Assembly (NCBI RefSeq): GCF_030734285.1
Contig: NZ_CP132294.1
Span: 1,426,001 to 1,490,000 of the forward strand
Reading direction: 5' to 3'
DNA length: 64,000 nt
Source: Natronococcus sp. AD-5
GTDB lineage: Archaea > Halobacteriota > Halobacteria > Halobacteriales > Natrialbaceae
Shown here: one piece after another, positions 55,613 through 63,951 of the stretch
How positions within the stretch are numbered: position 1 is the stretch's first letter
How the letters are laid out: each line of letters starts with the position of its first letter
Notes under the pieces: generated by a model
Told to the model about the DNA's origin: nothing
Database searches by the model: none
The model's input: only the letters and a program-made list of their open reading frames with translations
Made by a program: the position numbers and the translations under genes

Positions 55613-57208
55613 CTATTCCATGTATCCGAGGCCCTTCAGCCGATCCTCGACGTCGGTGAAGTCCTCGTCGACCTCGTCTCCGTCGCTTCCAGTCGTCGAC
55701 ACCGCGGTGCGCCGGACCTTCGTGGTCGAGGGTATCGAAGTCTCGTCGAAGGCGTCGAAGAGGACGCGACCGTCGGCGTTGTCCGGGATCGGTTCGCCGA
55801 TTCCGTGGAGGAGCGTCGGTGCGACGTCGACGACGCGGGCGCCGCGCAGGGTCGCCCCCTCGTCTATCGAGGGGCCTCGACAGAGCATGATCCCTTTGCT
55901 GCGGTGGCTCGCCGCCGTCGCGCCGGTGTCGCCGAACGGTTTGTCCGTGATGGAATTTCGCGAGTCGTAGCCGTCCCGGCCGTTGACGACCAGATCCGGT
56001 GACCCCTCGTCGGTCGGGAACAGCTCGTCGCCGTCGAACACCTGCAGGATCGGGGTTCCGCTCTCGTCGGTCACCGACTCGAAGATGTCGACCAGGTCGG
56101 CCTTGATCCCGGGGACGTCGCTCCGATCGACGACGCCGTTCTCGAAGCGCTCGGCGTCGTTGATGTAACAGTTTCCGGCGCCGTGGACGAACGCGACGGT
56201 TCGCTCGTAGTCGACGTCGTAGAGGGCGTGGTCGCCCGGGATCTGTTCGGCGACCGAGTCGACCAGCCGCCGCGGCAGCGTCGAGACGAGCATCTCCTCG
56301 GAGATGCCGACGCGGTTGAGCGTGTTCGTGATCGTGTCCCGGGAGATGCCGAGGCTCGCGAGGGCGCCGCGGGTTCCCTCGTCTTCCTGTTGGAACAGGT
56401 ACCCCTCTCGCTCGAGGAAGTGGTTGACGTACACCAGCGTCTCGATGGGGCCGAAGCCGTGGTCGGAGACGACGTAGAGGTCGGCCTCGTGCTCGTCGGT
56501 GTACTCGATCACCTCGCCGAGAATCTCGTCGAGTCGCTTGTAGTGCTCGAGCAGGAGGTCCATCTCCCAGACGAGGTGCTGGAACCGGTCCGGCGCGGTG
56601 TAGACGAAGAAAAACAGCTGCCAGTCGTCGCCCGCCTCCTCCATCTGGAGGCGCATCAGTTCGCGTCGCTTCGAGAGGATGTCGTCGACGGCGTCCGGAA
56701 ATTCGTCGATGCGATCGGCGTAGTCGGGATAGTCGAGGCTGATCTCGTAGTCGGGAATGCGTCGCCCGATCTTCGACTGAAACTCGGACGGGTGGGTGAA
56801 CTCCCGCTCGGTCGAGGGAGTCATCATCCCCGACACCATCGTCCCGTCGACGTCGCGGGCCGGATACGTCATCGGCACGTTGCCGACGTGAGCCGGCGAC
56901 AGCTGCTCCCAGAGCGCCGGCTGTCTGCGATCGTGGCTCGTGTACATCTCCTGGGTGTACTCCGGCGAGAGCTTCTGGAACCCGTAGATCCCGTGTTTGT
57001 CCGGCCAGACGCCCGTCGCGATCGACGGCCACGCGAGTGGCGTCGTCGGCGGACGGGTGCTCTCGAGGATACCGGAGGCGCCCTCCGCACGCATTCGGGC
57101 GAAGTTGGGGAGTTCACCCTCGTCACTCCATTGCTCGATGAGTCTCCACGGCACGCCGTCGAGTCCGAGCACGAACGCACGCTCGGACGGTGGGGAAGAT
57201 CCGCTCAT
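55613..57208 (-). CDS. Alkaline-phosphatase-superfamily phosphodiesterase/phosphatase (copy 2)
   Basis: A 531-residue relative of the enzyme at 32757-34382. The metal and catalytic positions are intact: FVLGLDGVPWRLIEQW (Asp), PPTTPLAWPSIATGVWPDKHG (nucleophile Thr region), LYVVSDHGFGPIE and AASHRSKGIMLC (His). There is no signal peptide. The C-terminus ends VEDRLKGLGYME, the same tail as copy 1. It is divergent from the polysaccharide deacetylase gene. It probably cleaves a phosphodiester or phosphomonoester in a nucleotide-sugar, lipid-phosphate or glycan intermediate; the substrate is unknown. Confidence 0.88.
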   Translation of the reverse strand: MSGSSPPSERAFVLGLDGVPWRLIEQWSDEGELPNFARMRAEGASGILESTRPPTTPLAWPSIATGVWPDKHGIYGFQKLSPEYTQEMYTSHDRRQPALWEQLSPAHVGNVPMTYPARDVDGTMVSGMMTPSTEREFTHPSEFQSKIGRRIPDYEISLDYPDYADRIDEFPDAVDDILSKRRELMRLQMEEAGDDWQLFFFVYTAPDRFQHLVWEMDLLLEHYKRLDEILGEVIEYTDEHEADLYVVSDHGFGPIETLVYVNHFLEREGYLFQQEDEGTRGALASLGISRDTITNTLNRVGISEEMLVSTLPRRLVDSVAEQIPGDHALYDVDYERTVAFVHGAGNCYINDAERFENGVVDRSDVPGIKADLVDIFESVTDESGTPILQVFDGDELFPTDEGSPDLVVNGRDGYDSRNSITDKPFGDTGATAASHRSKGIMLCRGPSIDEGATLRGARVVDVAPTLLHGIGEPIPDNADGRVLFDAFDETSIPSTTKVRRTAVSTTGSDGDEVDEDFTDVEDRLKGLGYME

Positions 57209-57455
57209 AGTTGATTAACGAGACGTCGGAGACGTCTGCTGTGCGTTCGGTGGCCGGACGACCGCTTTGTTATAGAGAGACTTCAGCGCCGCTGCGGACC
57301 GGCCGCCGTTTCGTTCGCTCCGCCTAACGGCATCGCCGTCCCGCAGTTCTCACCCGTGCGGTATCTCTGGGCCTACCGGGGGGGCCCGCTTCGAGACACC
57401 CCCGGAATGTGACCCATAACAAAACCGTCTAATCGATTACCGATCCGCACATGAG

Positions 57456-58433
57456 ATGGATCCAACGGTGGTGGACGCTGTGGGCAGCATTGTGATTTCG
57501 CTGGACGCCGAACTCGGTTGGGGATTTCACGATCTCGAGTCGCCGCCCACCGATCGCGTCGAATCCGGTCGTCGCGGCTGGTCGGTCATGCTCGAACTGT
57601 GTGACGAATACGACGTGCCGGCGACGTGGGCCGTCGTCGGCCACCTCATGCTCGAGTCCTGCGACGGAACGCACGCCGACCACCCGGCGCCGGAGGGCTG
57701 GTTCGTCCGCGAACGTACCGACTGGCGGGACCGCGAGGACCTCCGATTCGGCTCCGACCTCGTGCGCGGGATCCTCGACTCCGACGTCGACCACGAGTTC
57801 GCCAGTCACTCGTTCTCTCACGTCCTCTTCGGTCGCCCCGGGACGGACCGGGAGCTCGCCGTCGCCGAACTCGAGCGCAGCATCGAACTGGCCAGGGAGT
57901 GGGACCAGACGATCGAGTCGTTCGTCTATCCGCGAAACGACATCGGTCACCGCGACGTCCTCGCCAAATCCGGACTCAGCGCCTACCGGGGGCGGTCGCC
58001 GACTCGCGACGGCATCCGCGGCGTCTTCGATTCGGCGCTCCGCGATCGATCGATGCTCGTCGAGCCGTCGGTCGACGAGCACGGCCTGGTGAACGTGCCG
58101 GCGTCGCTGTTTCTCTTCGGATTCGAGGGGCCCGCCCGAACGGTCGCCGAGTCGATCTGGGACGATCCGATGGTCGTGCTGGCACGTCGCGGGATCGACG
58201 AGGCCGCCGACTCGGACGGCGTCTTCCACATGTGGCTCCATCCGAACAATCTCACCCACGAGCGTGACGACCGCCGGATGGAGGCGATTCTCGCGTACAT
58301 CGACCAACGACGGGCCGAGACCGACCTCACCGTCGAGACGATGGCCGACGTCGCTCGTCGAATCGACACCACCGGCGGGGTCGACGGCACCTCGAAGGGC
58401 GTCGACGGACAGGCGACGGCGAGACAGTACTGA
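57456..58433 (+). CDS. Polysaccharide deacetylase (NodB-like) family protein
   Basis: A 325-residue carbohydrate-esterase-4-like protein. The first motif SIVISLDAELGWGFHD supplies the catalytic/metal aspartate, and the second motif HEFASHSFSHVLFG the metal histidines. YPRNDIGHRDVLAKSGLSAY and HMWLHPNNLTHERD complete the active site. This variant (LDAELGW where many have TFDDG) is the cytoplasmic type common in archaeal surface-glycan loci. It would remove N-acetyl groups from an amino-sugar intermediate, fitting the nearby UDP-GlcNAc genes. It heads the rightward gene group that ends with the epimerase. Confidence 0.88.
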   Translation: MDPTVVDAVGSIVISLDAELGWGFHDLESPPTDRVESGRRGWSVMLELCDEYDVPATWAVVGHLMLESCDGTHADHPAPEGWFVRERTDWRDREDLRFGSDLVRGILDSDVDHEFASHSFSHVLFGRPGTDRELAVAELERSIELAREWDQTIESFVYPRNDIGHRDVLAKSGLSAYRGRSPTRDGIRGVFDSALRDRSMLVEPSVDEHGLVNVPASLFLFGFEGPARTVAESIWDDPMVVLARRGIDEAADSDGVFHMWLHPNNLTHERDDRRMEAILAYIDQRRAETDLTVETMADVARRIDTTGGVDGTSKGVDGQATARQY

Positions 58434-58571
58434 GCGCGATCGCCGATCGTCACCGAGTTCTTCGTCCGACTCCGTTATTCCGCGAATTCGCGCAGAATGG
58501 GCGGGCTACTCGCTACTGTACGCCGGTACGGCGATGATAACAAAGCCCGCAGCCACCCCGTTCTCGGGCAG

Positions 58572-59675
58572 ATGCTCTCACAGCTTCGCAGCCGGTGGGT
58601 CGGCTCGAGCGCGCTGTCGGTCGGCGTGCTCGGCGTCGGTAACATCGGCATGGTACACCTGAAATCGGCGCTCGCGATGCCCGGCGTCGAGGTCCTCGCG
58701 GCCGCCGACGCGGTCCCCGAGAACCGCGACCGGGCCGAACGCGCGGGCGTTCCCCGAACGTACGACGACTACGCCGAGCTGCTCGCGTCCGAGACTATCG
58801 ACGTCGCGATCGTTGCCCTGCCGCCGTTTCTCCACGCGGAGGCCGTCGAGCGGGCCGCCGAGTACGGGATCGACGTCTTCGTCGAGAAACCGCTGGCCCG
58901 CTCGACCGAGGAGGCCGATCGAATGCTCGAGACCGCAGAGCGGGCGGGAATCGCCGTCGGCGTCGATCACACGCTCCGCTACCAGCCCGACATGGTCGGC
59001 GTCAAAGCGGCGTACGACGAGGGCGGCGTCGGCCACGTCCCCTACGCCTCGATCACGCGGCTCAACGACGGCCCGCTCGGACGGCCGCCCGCCGACGCCG
59101 CCCCGCCGTCGTGGCCGCTCGATCCGGACGCGGTCGGCGGCGGCTCGCTGCTCGAACTCGGCGTCCACTGTTTCGACGTCCTCGAGTGGCTGTTCGGCGA
59201 CCTCGAGGTTCGCGACGCGGCGATGGGCCGAACGCTCGACATTCCCGTCGAGGACGCTGCGACGGTCCTCCTCCGGGCGCCGGAGACGGAGACGACGATC
59301 ACGCTCCACTGCGGCTCCTACCAGTGGGAGGAGCTCCCCGAGGTGAACACGCGGCTGCGCCTCGAGGGGATCACGGGTACGATCAGCAACCGGGATCACC
59401 TCCCCGAGAACTTCTACGCGAGCGCGGCCCGCGAAGCGCTCTCGAACGTCGCCAGCCGCTTCCGGGACGGCGAACCGACCGTCTTCGGGCCGACGTTCTA
59501 CCTGCAGGCCCACTACGATGCGCTGGCGGACTTTTGCGACGCGATCCGCGAAAACGAGACGCCGCCGGTCAGCGGTCTCGACGGTCGACGCTCGCTCGCG
59601 CTCGCCGAAGCCGCCTACGACCTGGCCGGCGAGACCGACGTCGGCGAGCTCGAGGTGCCGGAGGTGGTCTCGTGA
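58572..59675 (+). CDS. Gfo/Idh/MocA-family oxidoreductase
   Basis: A 367-residue NAD(P)-dependent dehydrogenase. The Rossmann fold begins SVGVLGVGNIGMVHLKSALA, followed by the catalytic EKPLARSTEEADRML (Lys of EKP), GVDHTLRYQPDM and LLELGVHCFDVLEWLFG in the C-terminal domain. Family members oxidise or reduce sugars and nucleotide sugars at a ring hydroxyl. I chose the ATG at 58572; residues upstream (from 58497) look untranslated. Its stop overlaps the GTG of the DUF362 gene, so the oxidoreductase, DUF362 and epimerase are translationally coupled and probably act on the same sugar. Confidence 0.92.
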   Translation: MLSQLRSRWVGSSALSVGVLGVGNIGMVHLKSALAMPGVEVLAAADAVPENRDRAERAGVPRTYDDYAELLASETIDVAIVALPPFLHAEAVERAAEYGIDVFVEKPLARSTEEADRMLETAERAGIAVGVDHTLRYQPDMVGVKAAYDEGGVGHVPYASITRLNDGPLGRPPADAAPPSWPLDPDAVGGGSLLELGVHCFDVLEWLFGDLEVRDAAMGRTLDIPVEDAATVLLRAPETETTITLHCGSYQWEELPEVNTRLRLEGITGTISNRDHLPENFYASAAREALSNVASRFRDGEPTVFGPTFYLQAHYDALADFCDAIRENETPPVSGLDGRRSLALAEAAYDLAGETDVGELEVPEVVS

Positions 59676-60607
59676 ACGCCGTTCGCCTCGCAGCGATCGA
59701 CGGCGCGGATCGGCGCGGCGGCTGGCGGCCGGAGATCGACACCCGAATGGCGACGCTCGAGTCGCCCGTCGCGTCCGTCCTCGAGCCACGCCGGGAGTCG
59801 CTCGCGGCTGCCGATCGCGTAACGCTCGCTCCCGACGTCCACTATCCGTTCCACCCGTCGACCGGGATAGTGACCGACCCCGCCGTGATCGGCGCGATCG
59901 CCGCCTGGTTCGACCGGGAAACCGACGCCGACCTCACCGTCGTCGGCCGAACCGACGAGCGGATCGCGTTCGGCCGGACGGCGTCGTACCTCGGCTACGG
60001 GAGCGTCCTCGAGCGGTTCGACGCCGATCTCGTCGACGTGGCCGACGGGGCGGTCCCGCGACGGAACGAGTACCGGGCGGCCGACGGCCGTTCGGTCGCC
60101 CTGTCGGTGCCGGACCCGCTGCTCGATCGACCCGTGATCGCCGTCCCGACGCTTCGACCGAGCGCAGACGGCCCCGTCGCGGGGTCGATGCGCGCGCTCG
60201 CGTCCCTCGTGAACTGTACGTCCGACCCGACGCGTGCGGCGATCGCCGCGACGCGGGCGATCGATCCCGAGCTCGCCGTCCTCGACGCGACGATCGCGTA
60301 CGGAAGCGACCCCGTCGCGGCGAACCTTCTCGCTTCTGGCCCGGCGCCGGCCGTCGACGCGGTCAGCACGTCGCTGCTCGGCCGCGAGGCGGGCGAGGAC
60401 GACGCGCTCTCGGCGCTTCTCGACGCACACGAGACGTCGATTACCGTCGAGAATCCGGGCGAGGCGGACCTCTCGTCGATCCGGGAACGCCTCTCCGGCG
60501 GACAGCTTCCTCCCTCGGACGACACCCACCCGGCCGTTTCGACCGCCTACCGGCTCTACGCGGCCGCGAGCGGCGACGCGGTGCCGCCGCAGCTCGAGGG
60601 ACGATGA
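59672..60607 (+). CDS. DUF362 domain protein
   Basis: A 311-residue protein that starts with GTG overlapping the TGA of the oxidoreductase gene (GTGA). DUF362 proteins usually have a ligand- or cofactor-binding core and often iron-sulfur clusters; here only one cysteine (in LVNCTSDP) is seen, so no cluster is expected. Visible elements are VTLAPDVHYPFHPSTGIVTD, LTVVGRTDERIAFGRTASYL, VIAVPTLRPSADGPVAGSMR and a C-terminal VSTAYRLYAAASGDAV. The role in the operon is unknown, but the tight coupling on both sides indicates a shared pathway. Confidence 0.8.
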   Translation: MNAVRLAAIDGADRRGGWRPEIDTRMATLESPVASVLEPRRESLAAADRVTLAPDVHYPFHPSTGIVTDPAVIGAIAAWFDRETDADLTVVGRTDERIAFGRTASYLGYGSVLERFDADLVDVADGAVPRRNEYRAADGRSVALSVPDPLLDRPVIAVPTLRPSADGPVAGSMRALASLVNCTSDPTRAAIAATRAIDPELAVLDATIAYGSDPVAANLLASGPAPAVDAVSTSLLGREAGEDDALSALLDAHETSITVENPGEADLSSIRERLSGGQLPPSDDTHPAVSTAYRLYAAASGDAVPPQLEGR

Positions 60608-61575
60608 CGGGGGGCCGGACGGCCGCAGTCACCGGCGCGACCGGCTTCCTGGGATCGCACCTCTGCGAGCGCCTGCTCGACGAGGGCTGGGACGTGCGCG
60701 GACTCAGCCGACCCACCTCGAACCGAAACGGGCTCGAGGGCGTCGAGTGGTACGTCGGCGACCTCTTCGACGGCGAAACGCTCGCAGCGCTCGTCGACGG
60801 CGCCGACGTCGTCTTCCACCTCGCCGGAATCGGCCTCTGGAGCGCGGGACCCGAGACCGTCCGCCGGGTCAACCGCGACGGGACTCGGAACGTGCTCGAG
60901 GCCTGCGAGGAGCGCGACGTCGGCCGTCTGCTCTTCACGAGCACGTCGGGGACGCGACGGCCCGACGGAGCCGAGCCGGTCGCCGACGAGACGGACGTCG
61001 CCGAGCCGATCGGCGCCTACCAGGCCTCGAAGGCGCAGGCGGAGCGGCTCGTCGATCGGTACGCCGAGTCGGGTGACGATGCTCTGACGGTCCACCCGAC
61101 ATCGATCTTCGGCCCCGGCGACGAGAACTTCACCGCCCAGCTGATCGCGATGGGAGTCGAGCCGACGATGCCCGCCTACCTTCCGGGTGGACTGAGCATC
61201 GTCGGCGTCGACGACGTCGTCGACGGCCTGCTGGCGGCCTACGAGCGCGGCGACCGCGGCGAGCACTACATCCTCGGCGGGGAGAACCTCACCTACGACC
61301 GGGCGGTCTCGCGGATCGCCGACCACGTCGACGGCTCGCCGGCCCGGATCCGCGTGCCGGCGACCGCGATCCGCGCCGCCGGCCCCGTCGCGGAGGCCGT
61401 CGGAACCGTCGCCGACCGACGGATGTTCCCCTTCGACCGTCGGATGGCTCGGCTCGCGACCCAGCGGCTGTTCTACAGCTCGCGAAAGGCTTACGAAGAG
61501 CTGGGGTATACGTACCGGCCGCTCGAGGCGCACCTCCCCGAGGCGATGGCTTGGTACCTAGAGGAAATTCAGTAG
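60604..61575 (+). CDS. NAD-dependent epimerase/dehydratase
   Basis: A 323-residue extended short-chain dehydrogenase/reductase. The NAD-binding motif AVTGATGFLGSHLCERLL, the VVFHLAGIGLW segment, the catalytic Ser/Thr region LLFTSTSGTRRP and the YQASK catalytic pair (Tyr and Lys near residues 139-143) are all present, followed by HPTSIFGPGDEN. It epimerises, dehydrates or reduces a nucleotide-activated sugar. The start overlaps the DUF362 stop (ATGA). It is last in the coupled three-gene set. Confidence 0.92.
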   Translation: MTGGRTAAVTGATGFLGSHLCERLLDEGWDVRGLSRPTSNRNGLEGVEWYVGDLFDGETLAALVDGADVVFHLAGIGLWSAGPETVRRVNRDGTRNVLEACEERDVGRLLFTSTSGTRRPDGAEPVADETDVAEPIGAYQASKAQAERLVDRYAESGDDALTVHPTSIFGPGDENFTAQLIAMGVEPTMPAYLPGGLSIVGVDDVVDGLLAAYERGDRGEHYILGGENLTYDRAVSRIADHVDGSPARIRVPATAIRAAGPVAEAVGTVADRRMFPFDRRMARLATQRLFYSSRKAYEELGYTYRPLEAHLPEAMAWYLEEIQ

Positions 61576-61640
61576 CCCGACTTCGGTTGAAACCCACTAT
61601 TCGATGGAGACCCGTCTGAAACGGCTATCGCGTACAGCGT

Positions 61641-61706
61641 GCGAACGTAACGCAGTCGTTTCTATCAGTTACCAGTGATGTTGATGGAGCCGTGCTGAGT
61701 TTAAGG
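61641..61706. repeat. Dispersed repeat A, copy 2
   Basis: Matches 52437-52502 (44 of 66 positions, no gaps, by my count). It lies 65 bases after the epimerase stop codon. Confidence 0.6.
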
Positions 61707-62092
61707 CACGAATACAGCACGGACGATTTTCCAACGCTCGGCAAGTGGGTCGCTCAGTAGCAGGCGCGCAGGTATGACTCGTCTCCGCGAGGGATTGATC
61801 GATTCTCTGCACCGGCATCGACGACGTCAGATGAACCGCGCCAAGTATGGACTCTTGTGAATTACTGCGACTTCGATCGCCGATTTCGGCGGCACCGTAT
61901 CAGCGAAACGGCGTGCTGATGCACCGCTCGATGTTCCTCGTGAACGAGACGGGCGGCGTCCCGGGTAGACTGGGAGATCAATACTCAGTATCGGATAACT
62001 CGCGAACGGTATCGAGAGCCGTCAAACGCTAGTTGTCTACCGACTGGTTCAGGGATATTCCGGGGAATAACTCGGAGTAGCACACCAAACCC

Positions 62093-62122
62093 ACCCGCTG
62101 TACTCAGTACGCCGTTCGTGAC
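62093..62122. repeat. Dispersed repeat B, copy 2
   Basis: Matches 54928-54957 at 23 of 30 positions with no gaps. It is weaker than repeat A and could be coincidental alone; the conserved order A then B at both places raises its weight. Confidence 0.4.
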
Positions 62123-62203
62123 AGTACTTAGTCAGAGCCCTCAGCTATTGCCGAATAGATGGCGCGTTTCTCGCGAGGCCGTAATCGGATCTGAAAGTGG
62201 TAT

Positions 62204-62404
62204 TCACCGGAGACTCTTATACAGAATATATGCGATAAAAAATCCGATATATAGAACGGCGATTCCAACGGTTATCAAAGACCTTCCGGTGACAGCGATG
62301 AGAAGGACGAGAAGCGGACCGATCGCTAGAAGTAAATCGAATACCCGATCGTCGGGCCCTGCCTCGGAGAGCCATCGGACAATCGAACTCTGCGGAAGGC
62401 TCAT
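62204..62404 (-). CDS. Small membrane protein coupled to TrkH
   Basis: A 66-residue protein with two membrane helices (LLLAIGPLLVLLIAVTG and LITVGIAVLYIGFFIAYIL) and a short charged N-terminus (SLPQSSIVRWLSEAGPDD). Its ATG overlaps the TrkH stop codon by four bases on the same strand, so translation is coupled. Small partners of this sort may stabilise or regulate the transporter, but I know of no demonstrated role. GC content is low for the organism, as in TrkH. Confidence 0.78.
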   Translation of the reverse strand: MSLPQSSIVRWLSEAGPDDRVFDLLLAIGPLLVLLIAVTGRSLITVGIAVLYIGFFIAYILYKSLR

Positions 62405-63951
62405 TCGTAGAGTCCCCCGCGGCGGAACAATACCCGCAACGTGACCAAAACGGGGATGATTTCGAGCCGACCAATCCACATATTGAATAGAAACATGATT
62501 TTCCCAAGGGCCGGTAGCGAGTCGGGGCCGGTAATCCCTGTCGAAAGACCCACATTCCCTTGTGCACTCGCCACCTCGAAAACGACATTTTCCAGCGTGT
62601 ATTCCCCTGAGGGAAGCACGGTGAGCAGAACAAACACGCCAAGCACGAGGAAAATACCCCAAAGGAACGTGATGATCGCAGCCTCTTCGACCTCGCGGCT
62701 CGCCTCCTCTTCATCAAGGCGGCGTCCATCAATCTTCAACCGACGGACGGCGGTCGTCGGGTAGAACACCTCCGTGACCCGGTATCGGATACCTTTGAGG
62801 AGGGTGAGAGCCCGAATCAGCTTGATCCCTCCGACCGTTGATCCGGCAGCTGCACCGATCACCATTCCGAACGTGACCGTGAGCTGCGCCTGGGTCGGCC
62901 ACCGCCCGAGTGCAACGTTGGTTTCATCGACGGCGGTCTGAAAGCCGGTGCACGTCGCTGCGGAGACGAACTGAAAGAGGCCGTATCGAAACGCTGCGAA
63001 CGGTGAATCGTACGTGCCAGTACTGTAGACGATCGCCCAGAGGACGAGCGATCCCAGCGACATATAGATGAATATCCACCGCGTCTGGAGGTCGGTGTAG
63101 AGATTTTTTAGGTCTCCTTGAAGGATGAGATAGTGGACCGGGAACGCGATACTCCCCAGGAGCATCACCGGGAGTAACACAAAGTCGATGATGACGCTAT
63201 CGTAGGTGGCGATCGAATCGTCCGTAATCGAGAAGCCGCCGGTGGACAGCCCCGTCATTCCGTGATTGATCGCATCCCAGAGCGGCATTCCGGCGATCCA
63301 CAGAAGAAGAATGGACAGAAACGTAAAAAGTATGAAGATCCACCAGATCGTCTGAACGGTTGAGACGATACTCGGATGAATCTTTTCTGATCGTGCTTCG
63401 CTCTTGTAGAGCGTCAACGACCCGCTTCCGGGGCGCGCGAGGATGGCTGTTGTGAGGACGATAACTCCCACTCCGCCCACCCATTCGGTAAACGATCGCC
63501 ACCACTGAAGGGTGCGTGGAAGCACTTCTTCGTTGTCGGTCATCGTCAATCCGGTCCCGGTGAACCCGCTCATACTCTCAAAAAGCGCGTTGAGGGGGCT
63601 GGTAAAGGCTGCAAGAGTTGCGGTCTGCGGAGGGGTGGTGAGTACTGACGGTGCGAGTTCGACCGTCCACGCGATCAAGAAGAACGGGAGCGATCCGAAG
63701 GTGGCGACGAAAAACCAACCGAGGGCGGCGATGAGCATCCCGTGCAGTTTTCCGGGATCAGTGGCTTTTCGGAACGTAGTCGTGAGCACTCGCCCCGCAG
63801 TGAACGGAATCAAGCTAGACACAACCATCGCTGGCACGGCATAATATTCGCCCCAGACGAGCGAAAGAAGAATTGAGACGAATAGCAGACCAGCCAAGGC
63901 CTGAAGAATCCGGCCGACGTCTCGCGCGATCGTTTTCCTTGTCTCTTTCAT
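62401..63951 (-). CDS. trkH: TrkH-type potassium uptake protein
   Basis: A 516-residue K+ transporter subunit of the Trk/Ktr/HKT superfamily with four M1-P-M2 units. The four selectivity-filter loops are visible: MSGFTGTGLTM, MTGLSTGGFSI, AATCTGFQTAV and AQGNVGLSTG. The WWRSFTEWVGGVGVIVLTTA segment and GSTVGGIKLIRALTLL region with the conserved basic residues are also normal. It works with a TrkA-type nucleotide-binding regulator, which is not in this window. It is followed by the coupled 66-residue membrane protein. Codon usage is less GC-rich than that of the glycan genes, consistent with transfer or weaker selection. Confidence 0.94.
   Translation of the reverse strand: MKETRKTIARDVGRILQALAGLLFVSILLSLVWGEYYAVPAMVVSSLIPFTAGRVLTTTFRKATDPGKLHGMLIAALGWFFVATFGSLPFFLIAWTVELAPSVLTTPPQTATLAAFTSPLNALFESMSGFTGTGLTMTDNEEVLPRTLQWWRSFTEWVGGVGVIVLTTAILARPGSGSLTLYKSEARSEKIHPSIVSTVQTIWWIFILFTFLSILLLWIAGMPLWDAINHGMTGLSTGGFSITDDSIATYDSVIIDFVLLPVMLLGSIAFPVHYLILQGDLKNLYTDLQTRWIFIYMSLGSLVLWAIVYSTGTYDSPFAAFRYGLFQFVSAATCTGFQTAVDETNVALGRWPTQAQLTVTFGMVIGAAAGSTVGGIKLIRALTLLKGIRYRVTEVFYPTTAVRRLKIDGRRLDEEEASREVEEAAIITFLWGIFLVLGVFVLLTVLPSGEYTLENVVFEVASAQGNVGLSTGITGPDSLPALGKIMFLFNMWIGRLEIIPVLVTLRVLFRRGGLYE

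Larger units (their letters stand above)
61576..62203. other. Gene-free region with repeats A and B
   Basis: 628 bases between the epimerase gene and the leftward TrkH pair. It holds second copies of repeats A and B, 387 bases apart and in the same order as in the 52.4-55.0 kb patch. The short frames present (for example 61847-62032) are not convincing. Confidence 0.55.
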
